From: an uncultured Flavobacteriaceae bacterium | GTDB lineage: Bacteria > Bacteroidota > Bacteroidia > Flavobacteriales > Flavobacteriaceae | Length of the DNA: 64,000 nt | Reading direction: 5' to 3' | Assembly: GCA_905182295.1 (NCBI GenBank) | Contig: CAJJAZ010000005.1 | Location: 1-64,000, forward strand | Shown: piece by piece, positions 9,554-18,537 of the stretch | Layout: each line of letters starts with the position of its first letter | How positions within the stretch are numbered: position 1 is the first letter of the stretch | Notes under the pieces: generated by a model | Databases searched by the model: none | Seen by the model: only the letters and a program-made list of their open reading frames with translations | Told to the model about the DNA's origin: nothing | Program-made: the position numbers and the translations under genes

Positions 9554-10153
9554 ATGTCCCTTCAATACCCCAACCATAAAATTATTTTAGCTTCAGGATC
9601 TCCCAGAAGAAAAAAATTCTTTGTAGACATGGGGTTTACCGTAGACATTCAAGTAAGGGAAGTAGAAGAGGTTTTTCCTACTGAACTGTTTGCCCAGCAA
9701 ATACCTGCTTATTTGGCTGAATTAAAGGCCACAGCCTTTCCAGAAGAAAGCTTGGGAAATGCAGTTCTCATTACTTCTGACACCATCGTTTGGCATAACG
9801 AAAAGGCCCTTGGTAAACCGAAAGACTATGAAGAAGCTATAGCCATGTTAAGCCGTCTTTCGGCAGACACTCACTGGGTATATACGGCGGTCTGTTTTAC
9901 TTTTAAGGGTAAAAAAGTCCAATGTAGTGAAGCAACTGAAGTTACTTTTGCCGCTTTGTCTCAAAATGAAATTGAGTATTATGTAGGCCATTACAAACCC
10001 TATGATAAAGCGGGTGCCTATGGCATTCAAGAATGGTTGGGACTTGTAGGAATAACAAAAATTAATGGGAGTTACAACAATGTAGTGGGTTTGCCTACTC
10101 AAAAAGTGTACGCGACCCTTAAAACGCTTTTAGGAAGCCCCGAATATCTATAA
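9554..10153 (+). CDS. Maf family nucleotide pyrophosphatase
   Basis: This 199-residue Maf/Ham1-fold nucleoside triphosphate pyrophosphatase hydrolyses dTTP/UTP or modified nucleotides to monophosphates. Visible motifs are the N-terminal ILASGSPRRKKFF (residues 10-22), the metal-binding SDTIVWH near residue 75 with GKPKD following, and the GAYGIQEW signature near 155. It sits in the same run as DUF2520 and the KdsC-like gene. Which Maf subfamily, and thus which base specificity, cannot be assigned by eye. Confidence 0.92.
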   Translation: MSLQYPNHKIILASGSPRRKKFFVDMGFTVDIQVREVEEVFPTELFAQQIPAYLAELKATAFPEESLGNAVLITSDTIVWHNEKALGKPKDYEEAIAMLSRLSADTHWVYTAVCFTFKGKKVQCSEATEVTFAALSQNEIEYYVGHYKPYDKAGAYGIQEWLGLVGITKINGSYNNVVGLPTQKVYATLKTLLGSPEYL

Positions 10154-10249
10154 ATAATCATCCAATTACACCAACTGCATCATAACTAAAGACCAATTTG
10201 CAAATAAAATAATAGTACCCTTACGCCAAAACACTAAAAACACCAACAA

Positions 10250-10765
10250 ATGAATCCATTTATTCAGTCCCATTTACAAGAAATTTACAGTACAATCGCC
10301 CTGCTCATTGGTTTGTTGGTTTTTAAATTTATCAGCACAAAAGCGATCAAAAAAGTGGGTAAAATAAGTGATTTAAACACCTCAAGAACGAAGCTAATTG
10401 TTAAGTATAGCAGCATAGGGATTAGCAGTATTGGCCTGGTATCTCTTTTGATTATATGGGGGGTTAAATTAGAGGATTTGGGCTTAGTGCTTTCTTCTTT
10501 CTTTGCCATATTAGGGGTTGCACTATTCGCTACTTGGTCTATACTGAGTAATATTAGCGCAGGAATTATATTGTTTTTCTCCTTTCCTTTTAAAATTGGG
10601 GATAGAATTAAAATTCAGGACGACGACTTTCCGCTTGAAGCCATCATTACAGATGTAAGGGCCTTTTATGTAGAATTAAAAACAGATGAAGGCACCCTAG
10701 TCACCTATCCAAATAATTTATTCTTACAAAAAGGCGTCCTTTTATTAAAAAAGCAAGAACTTTAA
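10250..10765 (+). CDS. small MscS-family mechanosensitive channel domain protein
   Basis: At 171 residues this is much shorter than canonical MscS. Residues 10-30, 55-75 and 80-110 are hydrophobic. The last of these is the pore-lining helix followed by FPFKIGDRIKI, the start of the MscS beta domain. The protein stops at VTYPNNLFLQKGVLLLKK, so the C-terminal alpha/beta cage is missing. Small MscS-like proteins of this size are known in Bacteroidota and may still form channels. It is followed after 3 bp by the PIG-L protein gene. Confidence 0.82.
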   Translation: MNPFIQSHLQEIYSTIALLIGLLVFKFISTKAIKKVGKISDLNTSRTKLIVKYSSIGISSIGLVSLLIIWGVKLEDLGLVLSSFFAILGVALFATWSILSNISAGIILFFSFPFKIGDRIKIQDDDFPLEAIITDVRAFYVELKTDEGTLVTYPNNLFLQKGVLLLKKQEL

Positions 10766-10768
10766 AAG

Positions 10769-13297
10769 ATGAAAATGAGCATATTAAAGGCGTTTTGCGC
10801 CATATTTTTAGGTTTAATTACCCTACAAGCACAGGATTTCACCCCTAAAAGTAGTGCCGCCATACACCAATCTATTCAGCAACTTAATTTCTTAGGAAAT
10901 GTACTTTATATAGCTGCCCATCCAGATGACGAAAACACCCGGCTCATCTCTTATTTATCCAACTACAGCCATGCCACCACTTCCTATCTTTCTTTGACCA
11001 GAGGAGACGGGGGGCAAAATTTAATAGGAACCGAAATAAGGGCCCTTTTAGGCGTACTTAGAACACAAGAATTACTTGCCGCAAGAAAAATAGATGGCGG
11101 TAATCAATATTTTACCAGGGCCAATGATTTTGGTTTCTCCAAGCACCCAGACGAGACCTTAGAAATTTGGAACAAAGAAGCGGTGCTCTCAGATGTAGTG
11201 AAAGCGATTAGACAACTCAGGCCAGATATTATCATCAATAGATTTGACCATAGAACACCAGGCGCTACACACGGCCACCACACTTCTAGTGCTTTATTGA
11301 GCATGGAAGCATTTGATTTGGCAACTACAAAAGCATATCCTTCCCAGCTAAATACACTAAGTCCATGGCAACCAAAGAGAATGTTTTTCAATACCTCTTG
11401 GTGGTTTTACGGGTCTGAAGAAAGATTTAAAGCAGCGTCAAAAAATGGTTTAATCACCCTAGATGTTGGCGTTTACTACCCAAGTTTAGGTATCTCCAAC
11501 AACGAAATTGCCTCATTAGCCAGTAGCCAGCATTTGTGCCAAGGCTTTGGAAGATTAAATCAAAGGGGAGCAGAAAATGAATACCTAGAATTTTTAAAAG
11601 GGGATCCTTTAAACAATGGATCTCTTTTTGACGGAATAGATACCACATGGAATAGAATCCCTGAAGGTTCACAAATTCAAAAATTATTAAAACCCATCCA
11701 AGAAAATTTTAATTTCAATAACCCTGCAACACACCTAAAAGATTTATTGGCAGCTTACCAACTGATAAAAGAGGTTAAAGATCCTTTTTGGAAAGAACAG
11801 AAAATGACGCAAATAAAAACGATCATTGCAGATGTTTCTGGACTTCATATGGCTTTTTTAAGCCCTCAAGCATATAGCAGTCCTGGAGAGAAAATGGAAG
11901 CTGTTGTTGCATTGGTGGCCAGAAACGCAAAAGGCATAAGTGTACAGAATATAAGCCTAAAAGGCGCTATTAAACTAGACGCATTCTCTCCAAAAGAATT
12001 GGATGAAAATCAAAAATACAGCCAATCCATTTCAATGAGTTTCCCAAAGAGTAGCCCATATAGCAACCCCTATTGGCTCAATGAACCCGCCACTTTAGGA
12101 ATGTATAAAGTGACCGATCCTACGCTTGTTGGAAAAGCCGAGTCTCCAGCCGCAGTTACTATAAAACTAGGCTTAGATTTTAATGGTAGCTTAATAAACT
12201 ATGAACTTCCTTTGGTATACAGGCATGCGAAACCAGATAAAGGAGAGCTGTGGGAACTGTTTAAGATTGCGCCAAAACTCTCTTTAAAACCGGCCCAAGA
12301 GGTGGTTTTATTTCCAGATACCGAATCAAAAGAAGTGCAAATGACCCTCACCGCCAAAGCGGCCAACCAAAGCGGTCAGGTCTCTTTATCGCTCCCAAGT
12401 GATTGGACCGTAAGCCCGTTATTTCACCCTTTTAATATCAAAGAAAAAGGAGCGAGCACCCTTTTTACTTTTAGGGTAACTCCACCCACTAAAGACAGTG
12501 AAGCCCAGGGCGTGTTCAAAGCGGAAACTAAGGAGGGTAACTTTGATAAAAATATTGTAAATATTAGCTATGACCACATTCCGTCTCAAGTGGTGCTTGA
12601 AACTTCAAGCACAAAATTTGTAAGACTCAACATAGAGAAAAGAGGCAGTCACATAGGATATATTATGGGTGCAGGAGATAAAATTCCCGAAAGTCTCGAA
12701 GCAATAGGTTATGTGGTACACCTATTAAATCCAGATGATTTGGGTAGTTTAGATCTTTCTAAATACCAATCTATCATACTAGGAATTAGGGCTTTGAATG
12801 TTATAAATGGTTTAGAATTAAATAAAAACACCCTTGGAGAATATGTGAAAAATGGAGGTGTTTTAATTAGCCAATACAATACTGCGGCCAGGAATTCAGA
12901 CAACCAATTTAAACTAGCCCCCTACCCGCTTTACTTATCTAGAGATAGAGTAACCAGAGAAAACGCTCCGGTTCACTTTATAGATCCCAAACACCCCTTA
13001 TTATCCTTTCCCAATAAAATTGACGCCAAGGACTTTGAGGGATGGGTACAAGAAAGGGGACTGTATTTCCCAAATAAATGGGACAAAGCATACCGCCCTA
13101 TATTGGAAATTAAAGATGGTAATGAGGCGCCTACCCAAGGCAGTTTATTAGTAGCGCCATTTGGAAAAGGCCACTTCATATACACAGGCCTAAGTTTCTT
13201 TAGGGAATTGCCTGCTGGCGTTCCAGGTGCCTACCGATTGTTTACCAATATGATCTCCATGCCACAGAACATAGAAAAACAAGTCCTTAAAAATTAG
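10769..13297 (+). CDS. secreted PIG-L family deacetylase-like protein
   Basis: This is a predicted secreted protein of 842 residues with a signal peptide (cleavage after LQAQ near residue 22). The N-terminal PIG-L/LmbE domain shows AAHPDDENTR near residue 48, the TRGDGGQN motif near 72 and the zinc-ligand HGHHTSS near 170. The remainder (about 300-842) contains beta-rich regions and a C-terminal domain with a glutamine-amidotransferase-like look (QYNTAARNS, PFGKGHFIYTGLSFFRELPAG). It presumably deacetylates an N-acetylated sugar substrate outside the cytoplasm. It lies 3 bp after the MscS-like gene and 3 bp before the symporter, indicating a tight operon whose deacetylated product may be imported by that symporter (inference). 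Confidence 0.85.
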   Translation: MKMSILKAFCAIFLGLITLQAQDFTPKSSAAIHQSIQQLNFLGNVLYIAAHPDDENTRLISYLSNYSHATTSYLSLTRGDGGQNLIGTEIRALLGVLRTQELLAARKIDGGNQYFTRANDFGFSKHPDETLEIWNKEAVLSDVVKAIRQLRPDIIINRFDHRTPGATHGHHTSSALLSMEAFDLATTKAYPSQLNTLSPWQPKRMFFNTSWWFYGSEERFKAASKNGLITLDVGVYYPSLGISNNEIASLASSQHLCQGFGRLNQRGAENEYLEFLKGDPLNNGSLFDGIDTTWNRIPEGSQIQKLLKPIQENFNFNNPATHLKDLLAAYQLIKEVKDPFWKEQKMTQIKTIIADVSGLHMAFLSPQAYSSPGEKMEAVVALVARNAKGISVQNISLKGAIKLDAFSPKELDENQKYSQSISMSFPKSSPYSNPYWLNEPATLGMYKVTDPTLVGKAESPAAVTIKLGLDFNGSLINYELPLVYRHAKPDKGELWELFKIAPKLSLKPAQEVVLFPDTESKEVQMTLTAKAANQSGQVSLSLPSDWTVSPLFHPFNIKEKGASTLFTFRVTPPTKDSEAQGVFKAETKEGNFDKNIVNISYDHIPSQVVLETSSTKFVRLNIEKRGSHIGYIMGAGDKIPESLEAIGYVVHLLNPDDLGSLDLSKYQSIILGIRALNVINGLELNKNTLGEYVKNGGVLISQYNTAARNSDNQFKLAPYPLYLSRDRVTRENAPVHFIDPKHPLLSFPNKIDAKDFEGWVQERGLYFPNKWDKAYRPILEIKDGNEAPTQGSLLVAPFGKGHFIYTGLSFFRELPAGVPGAYRLFTNMISMPQNIEKQVLKN

Positions 13298-13299
13298 AT

Positions 13300-14997
13300 A
13301 TGAGCCTACTAGACTGGAGTATCTTAATTTTCACCCTACTATTTATAGTGGGCTATGGACTATGGAAAACCAAAGGAAGTAAAAATGTTAGGGATTATGT
13401 GCTAGGCGGAAAAGAAGCCAATTGGGCCACTGTAGGCTTATCTGTCATGGCCACTCAAGCCTCTGCCATAACTTTTCTTTCTACCCCAGGACAGGCCTAT
13501 CACGACGGAATGGGTTTTGTGCAATTCTATTTTGGATTGCCCCTCGCCATGGTAGTCATTATACTGGTGTTTATTCCATTATACGATCGGTTACAGGTGG
13601 AGACAGCCTATGAATTTTTAGAAAAACGGTTTAATGGAGAAACCAGAACGCTAACCGCCCTACTCTTTTTGGTTCAAAGGGGACTATCTGCCGGTATTAC
13701 CATATTTGCTCCCGCCATTATTCTCTCTGCCGTATTGGGTTGGCCACTCAAACTCTTGGTGGTTATTATAGGAGGCCTGGTGATTGTCTATACTGTAAGT
13801 GGTGGGACAAAAGCAGTTAATGTTACGCAAAAGCAACAAATGTTTGTGATCATGGGCGGTATGTTTGTGGCTTTTTATATGATTGTTTCTGGCCTCCCGG
13901 CCGATGTCAATTTCAGTAAAGCCCTCGCCATTGCCGAACAGTCTGGCAAATTAGACGTCCTAGATTTTAGCCTAGATCCCAACAACCGATATACTTTTTG
14001 GAGTGGCATTACGGGCGGTTTTTTCTTAGCACTCTCCTACTTTGGCACAGACCAAAGCCAGGTACAAAGATATCTTTCTGGCAAGTCTAAAAGGGAAAGC
14101 CAATTGGGCCTAGTCTTCAATGGAATCTTAAAAATTCCCATGCAATTTTTTATTCTCGGTGTTGGTGTAATGGTATTCGTATTCTTTCAGTTCAATACAA
14201 GTCCTATACATTTTAACCCAGCCGCACAAAAGGCCTTGGAAGCCCCTGGCTACATTGCCCAATACGAATCCCTAAAAACATCCCTTTCGGAGATTCAAGC
14301 AGAGCGCGCCACTTGGCAAATAAATTATTTAAATGCCTTAGAGGATAATAAAACTGCTGAAGTAAATAAGGCCAATAGTACCTTAAAAGAGCTACAATTA
14401 AAAGAAAAGGAACTCAGGATTCAAACCAAGACACTCCTTAAAGAAGCAGATCCATCAATCGCAGAAAACGACAAAGACTACGTATTCATTCACTATATAT
14501 TACACTATTTACCCAAAGGACTTATTGGACTTTTATTGGCCGTAATACTCTCTGCAGCCATGTCTTCTACCGCCTCCGAATTAAATGCCTTGGGTACTAT
14601 AACGAGTATAGATCTTTACAGGCGTTACGCTCCAGCGTCAAAGGACCAAGGACACTATTTGAAAATGACCAAATGGTTTACTTTTGGATGGGGCATTATA
14701 GCCATAGGCATTGCCAGTGTAGCCAATCTATTTGAAAACCTCATTCAATTGGTCAACATCATTGGATCTATCTTTTACGGAAATGTTTTGGGAATATTTC
14801 TGTTGGCATTTTTCTTCAAATACATCAAAGGGAAAGCCGTATTCTATGGGGCAATCATCACACAAATATTAGTTGTACTAAGCTTCTATTTGGACCTCAT
14901 GTCCTATTTGTGGCTCAATGTATTGGGTTGTGTGTTGGTTGTAGTATGCGCACATGTGCTGTCTGTTTTTTTAAAGGAAAAACAAACAGCACCTTAG
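13300..14997 (+). CDS. sodium:solute symporter (SSS family)
   Basis: This is an inner-membrane Na+/solute symporter of 565 residues with about 13 hydrophobic segments. Family features include the GGKEANWATVGLSVMATQASAITFLSTPG region near residue 40 and YFGTDQSQVQRY near 250. An extra hydrophilic insertion at about residues 310-390 (ESLKTSLSEIQAERA and ELQLKEKELRIQTK stretches) looks like a two-helix coiled coil between membrane segments. The gene follows the PIG-L gene by 2 bp, and its cargo is probably a product of that enzyme. Assignment to SSS is firm; the substrate is unknown. Confidence 0.9.
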   Translation: MSLLDWSILIFTLLFIVGYGLWKTKGSKNVRDYVLGGKEANWATVGLSVMATQASAITFLSTPGQAYHDGMGFVQFYFGLPLAMVVIILVFIPLYDRLQVETAYEFLEKRFNGETRTLTALLFLVQRGLSAGITIFAPAIILSAVLGWPLKLLVVIIGGLVIVYTVSGGTKAVNVTQKQQMFVIMGGMFVAFYMIVSGLPADVNFSKALAIAEQSGKLDVLDFSLDPNNRYTFWSGITGGFFLALSYFGTDQSQVQRYLSGKSKRESQLGLVFNGILKIPMQFFILGVGVMVFVFFQFNTSPIHFNPAAQKALEAPGYIAQYESLKTSLSEIQAERATWQINYLNALEDNKTAEVNKANSTLKELQLKEKELRIQTKTLLKEADPSIAENDKDYVFIHYILHYLPKGLIGLLLAVILSAAMSSTASELNALGTITSIDLYRRYAPASKDQGHYLKMTKWFTFGWGIIAIGIASVANLFENLIQLVNIIGSIFYGNVLGIFLLAFFFKYIKGKAVFYGAIITQILVVLSFYLDLMSYLWLNVLGCVLVVVCAHVLSVFLKEKQTAP

Positions 14998-15010
14998 CAC
15001 GCTAAATCAT

Positions 15011-15853
15011 TTATTTACGCCATTCTGACAATGAATCTGTATTCATTTTTACATAATCCATATTATTAGCTTCCCTGGCTCCAGCCAAAGAAGCTTCTGC
15101 TGCTGCAATTGCTTTTTTGACCATTCCAGCTTTAGCAAATAATAAAGACTGTTGTCTCAATTGCCAATAAGCAGGTTTTTCAATCTCTGCCATAGCAGTG
15201 TCCATATATTCCAAAGCCATTTTTACGTCTTTGTCTGCTGTTAAAAAATAGACTGCAGCAGTGAAGTAATCATTCGCAGTTGGCGCAGCATTTAAGGTCT
15301 TTTCTATAGAATTCATTACCATTTGATCGGTGGGTACGCTAAAAGGTACTGCCAATAAAGTGTTTTCCCAGTGAATTTCTAAATGGGCCCCGTTAAGGGT
15401 AATTTCATTAATATTTATAGAAAAAGAGGCCATGGTTCTTTCCGTTTGCTGAGGGCTTACTGTAGCTTTTGCCACAATTAATGAAGGATCCCAAACAGCT
15501 GGCGCACCCCAATTGTCATTTTTACGGTATAAAAATACTTCCCACTGGCTTGGAGCTGGCTTAGTAAATACGGCATATGTACCTGCCTCTAGGGAAGTCC
15601 CGCCAAATTCAAAAGCAGTATTTACGGATAATGTAGTGTTGGCATTGGCACCTGTTCTCCAAATGGCGTTATACGGAACTAAATTACCCATTACTGTTCT
15701 ACCCCTCATGGCAGGTCTTGAATATTTAAGGGTCACTTCACTTAATCCAACCGTTTGATTAAGGGTCACTGAAGGACTAGGTTGTGGTGCAACAATTTGA
15801 GAAAAGCCCTTAAGAGACGAAATCATCAATAATAAAAGGAGTGTTTTTTTCAT
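15011..15853 (-). CDS. DUF2911 domain secreted protein
   Basis: This 280-residue protein has a signal peptide (MKKTLLLLLMISSLKGFSQ). The DUF2911 domain (about residues 25-170) shows the usual KYSRPAMRGR, RTGANANTT and GTYAVFTKP motifs. A helical C-terminal part (about 190-280) looks tetratricopeptide-like. DUF2911 has no agreed biochemical function. The gene converges with the symporter gene (13-bp gap) and is divergent from the photolyase operon, sharing the 139-bp region with the inverted repeat described below. Confidence 0.88.
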   Translation of the reverse strand: MKKTLLLLLMISSLKGFSQIVAPQPSPSVTLNQTVGLSEVTLKYSRPAMRGRTVMGNLVPYNAIWRTGANANTTLSVNTAFEFGGTSLEAGTYAVFTKPAPSQWEVFLYRKNDNWGAPAVWDPSLIVAKATVSPQQTERTMASFSININEITLNGAHLEIHWENTLLAVPFSVPTDQMVMNSIEKTLNAAPTANDYFTAAVYFLTADKDVKMALEYMDTAMAEIEKPAYWQLRQQSLLFAKAGMVKKAIAAAEASLAGAREANNMDYVKMNTDSLSEWRK

Positions 15854-15925
15854 GGTGTTATACTGTTTTGCTTGATTAAAATGAATTTCAAATATAGCGA
15901 TAAGCTAAAGAAGAAATAGCTGAAA

Positions 15926-15970
15926 TGTTTAACTAAAAAAGCTTTAAGGTTAAACAAAATAGTATCTTTG
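15926..15970 (+). promoter_or_regulatory. inverted-repeat operator and promoter of the photolyase operon
   Basis: A perfect 8-bp inverted repeat, TGTTTAAC (15926-15933) and GTTAAACA (15949-15956), has a 15-nt spacer. It lies just upstream of a perfect -7 box TATCTTTG (15963-15970). No TTG is found at the usual -33 distance, as expected for a promoter that needs an activator. The distance from the -7 box to the start codon at 15993 is normal. Confidence 0.6.
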
Positions 15971-15992
15971 TAATAAAACAGATTTAAGACCT

Positions 15993-16487
15993 ATGCAACT
16001 ATACCAATTACACGCAAAACAATGTATTAAAACTGATATGCATACTGCTTGGGAATTCTTGTCAGACCCTAAAAACTTGCAAAGAATTACGCCTGAAGCC
16101 ATGGGCTTTAATATACTAGCTGGTGCAGACAGAAAAATGTTTTCTGGCCAAGTCATTCATTATACCGTAAGCCCTTTTCCAGGGATTACCACCAAATGGG
16201 TTACTGAGATAACGCATGTAGAAAATGGAAAGTACTTTGTAGACGAACAGCGGTTTGGCCCCTATGCTTTATGGCACCACAAACATTTTATTAGAGAAAT
16301 TGAGGGAGGTGTAGAAATGGAAGACATTATTGACTATAAAATTCCTTTTGGGATTTTAGGGCAAATGCTGCACCCCATTCTTGTGAAGCCTCAGTTAAAA
16401 AAGATATTTGCACATAGAGAAAAAGCACTTAAAGAATTATTTGGTCAGTTACCTAACCCAACAACCCTAAGTTTAAAAAAAATATAA
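15993..16487 (+). CDS. SRPBCC family ligand-binding protein
   Basis: This 164-residue START/Bet v1-like protein resembles the group annotated as cell-division-inhibitor-like SRPBCC proteins. Visible features are the N-terminal AWEFLSDPKNLQRITPEAMGF, the central WVTEITHVE and FVDEQRFGPYALWHH strands, and IDYKIPFG. It probably binds a hydrophobic ligand; nothing catalytic is evident. It is the first gene of a four-gene unit with an SDR and two photolyase-family proteins. This arrangement suggests a light- or stress-induced set. The next gene begins 2 bp after the stop. Confidence 0.85.
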   Translation: MQLYQLHAKQCIKTDMHTAWEFLSDPKNLQRITPEAMGFNILAGADRKMFSGQVIHYTVSPFPGITTKWVTEITHVENGKYFVDEQRFGPYALWHHKHFIREIEGGVEMEDIIDYKIPFGILGQMLHPILVKPQLKKIFAHREKALKELFGQLPNPTTLSLKKI

Positions 16488-16489
16488 TT

Positions 16490-17179
16490 ATGAAAAATAT
16501 TGTCATCATTGGAGGCTCTCATGGAATTGGTCTTGAAACAGTAAAAATACTGTCTCAAGACCACCAGGTACATTTATTCTCAAGAACTGTTCCCGAAGTT
16601 TCATTGCCTCATGTAAACCACAGCGTATTTGATGTACTTACAGACGCCTTCCCTATTGATCAAATCAATACACCCATAGATGGATTTGTGTACTGTCCAG
16701 GTTCTATTAACTTAAAGCCACTTAAAATGCTTTCTAACGAAGCTTTTAGAGCAGACATGGAAATAAATTTCTTTGCTATGTTACCTATTGTTCAGGCCAT
16801 TATGCCAAAAATGAATGAAGGAAGTAGTATGGTCTTTTACAGTACTGTAGCAGTGGCTATGGGTATGCCATTTCACGCCAGTATAGCTGCAGCAAAAGGT
16901 GCTGTTGAAGGTTTTGTAAAGTCTATTGCTGCTGAAAATGCACCCAAACTTAGGGTGAATTGTATTGCGCCATCATTAACCAATACTCCATTGGCTGGAC
17001 GCTTACTAAATAACGACAAAAAAAGAGAGATAATGGATGCAAGGCACCCATTAAAAAGAGTGGGCACTGCCGGTGATATTGCAGAAATGACTACGTTTTT
17101 ACTTTCAGACAAAAGCAGCTGGATGAGTGGACAAATCATTGGATTAGATGGTGGAATGGGAAGTTTAAACGTACATTAG
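16490..17179 (+). CDS. SDR family NAD(P)-dependent oxidoreductase
   Basis: This is a classical-type short-chain dehydrogenase of 229 residues. The coenzyme motif is GGSHGIG (residues 8-14). The catalytic Tyr-x-x-x-Lys position is altered: where YxxxK is expected, the sequence after the STVAVAMGMPFH segment reads HASIAAAKGAVEGF, so the Tyr is replaced by His while the Lys is kept. C-terminal GQIIGLDGGMG is typical. The substrate is unknown. It is second in the photolyase operon and could act on a small molecule linked to light stress, but this is inference only. Confidence 0.85.
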   Translation: MKNIVIIGGSHGIGLETVKILSQDHQVHLFSRTVPEVSLPHVNHSVFDVLTDAFPIDQINTPIDGFVYCPGSINLKPLKMLSNEAFRADMEINFFAMLPIVQAIMPKMNEGSSMVFYSTVAVAMGMPFHASIAAAKGAVEGFVKSIAAENAPKLRVNCIAPSLTNTPLAGRLLNNDKKREIMDARHPLKRVGTAGDIAEMTTFLLSDKSSWMSGQIIGLDGGMGSLNVH

Positions 17180-17218
17180 AAGGTTAAAAAAAATAATTTT
17201 AGCTCAAGCAACATATTT

Positions 17219-18535
17219 ATGAAGGAAGAAATTGTCATTTTTTGGTTTAGAAGGGATTTGAGGTACAATGACAATACTGGATTATCTAAGGCCCTTTTAA
17301 GTAGAAAAAAGGTATTGCCCATTTTTATCTTTGATACGGAAATCTTAGATATGCTCCCTAATAACGATCCTAGGCTTCAATTTATTCTTAACCAACTACA
17401 ACAAATAGACCTGCACTTTAAAACACAGTTTCAATCTGGGGTGCAATCCTACCACAACAGACCATTAGAAGTATTTAAATCTCTAATAGAAACATCCAAC
17501 AATTTTAAAGTGTGTGGGGTGTACACCAATGAAGACTATGAACCCTATGCAACACAAAGAGACTTAGAGATTAAAACTTATTTGGCTTTGAAATCAGTAG
17601 ATTTTCACTCCTTTAAAGATCAGGTTGTTTTTGAAAAAGACCAGGTCACCAAAGAAGACGGCAAACCTTATGTAGTCTACACCCCATACAAAAACAAATG
17701 GTTGGGTATTTTTGACCAACAATACCCCAACGGATTTCAAGCCCTTGATATGCCTTTTGAAAACCTTTACAAAATGAATACTAGTCTTCATGATATGAAA
17801 GCCCTAGGTTTTTCTAAAGCAGAAATTGAAGTGCCTCAATATTCGGTTACTGCAGCGCTCATAGAAGCATATGAGGCAAAAAGGAATTTCCCGAGCATAG
17901 AAAATGGCACCTCTAAATTGGGGCCACACCTTAGGTTTGGGACGGTATCCGTTAGGGCCCTTGTTCAAAAAGCCAAAGGACAAAAAAACCAAGTATTCTT
18001 GAGTGAACTTATTTGGAGGGAGTTCTTTATGCAAATATTATGGTATTTTCCTCATACCCCTACAAAGGCATTTAAACCTGCCTATGATCGCATTGAATGG
18101 AGAAATAATACCACGGAATTTGAGCGCTGGAAAAATGGCACAACAGGCTATCCTCTGGTAGACGCTGGAATGAGAGAACTCAATGCAACTGGAACCATGC
18201 ACAACAGGGTTCGCATGCTTGTGGCTAGCTTTCTTTGCAAACACCTATTGATTGATTGGAGGTGGGGTGAAGCTTATTTTGCAGAAAAATTATTAGATTT
18301 TGAATTGGCCAGTAATGTTGGAAACTGGCAATGGGCTGCTGGTTCTGGAGTAGACGCTGCCCCCTATTTTAGAATATTTAACCCCACCACCCAAATAGAT
18401 AAATTTGACAAACAGCATATTTACCTTAAAAAATGGGTGTCAGATTTAGAGGAACGTACCTATCCTAGCCCTATGGTAGACCATAAAATGGCCAGAAAAA
18501 GATGCCTGGATACTTATAAAAAAGCTTTGGCTTAA
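17219..18535 (+). CDS. phrB: deoxyribodipyrimidine photolyase (CPD class I type)
   Basis: This 438-residue photolyase/cryptochrome has an N-terminal antenna-binding alpha/beta domain ([17 protein letters not shown] at residues 6-22) and a C-terminal FAD domain. The Trp electron-transfer triad is complete by alignment with E. coli PhrB: W in [13 protein letters not shown] in LIDWRWGE and W in [10 protein letters not shown]. The Asn beside the flavin N5 (SNVGNW) and the [11 protein letters not shown] segment are also present. It should repair cyclobutane pyrimidine dimers using blue light. The second photolyase-like gene starts 2 bp after the stop. Confidence 0.93.
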   Translation: MKEEIVIFWFRRDLRYNDNTGLSKALLSRKKVLPIFIFDTEILDMLPNNDPRLQFILNQLQQIDLHFKTQFQSGVQSYHNRPLEVFKSLIETSNNFKVCGVYTNEDYEPYATQRDLEIKTYLALKSVDFHSFKDQVVFEKDQVTKEDGKPYVVYTPYKNKWLGIFDQQYPNGFQALDMPFENLYKMNTSLHDMKALGFSKAEIEVPQYSVTAALIEAYEAKRNFPSIENGTSKLGPHLRFGTVSVRALVQKAKGQKNQVFLSELIWREFFMQILWYFPHTPTKAFKPAYDRIEWRNNTTEFERWKNGTTGYPLVDAGMRELNATGTMHNRVRMLVASFLCKHLLIDWRWGEAYFAEKLLDFELASNVGNWQWAAGSGVDAAPYFRIFNPTTQIDKFDKQHIYLKKWVSDLEERTYPSPMVDHKMARKRCLDTYKKALA

Positions 18536-18537
18536 AA

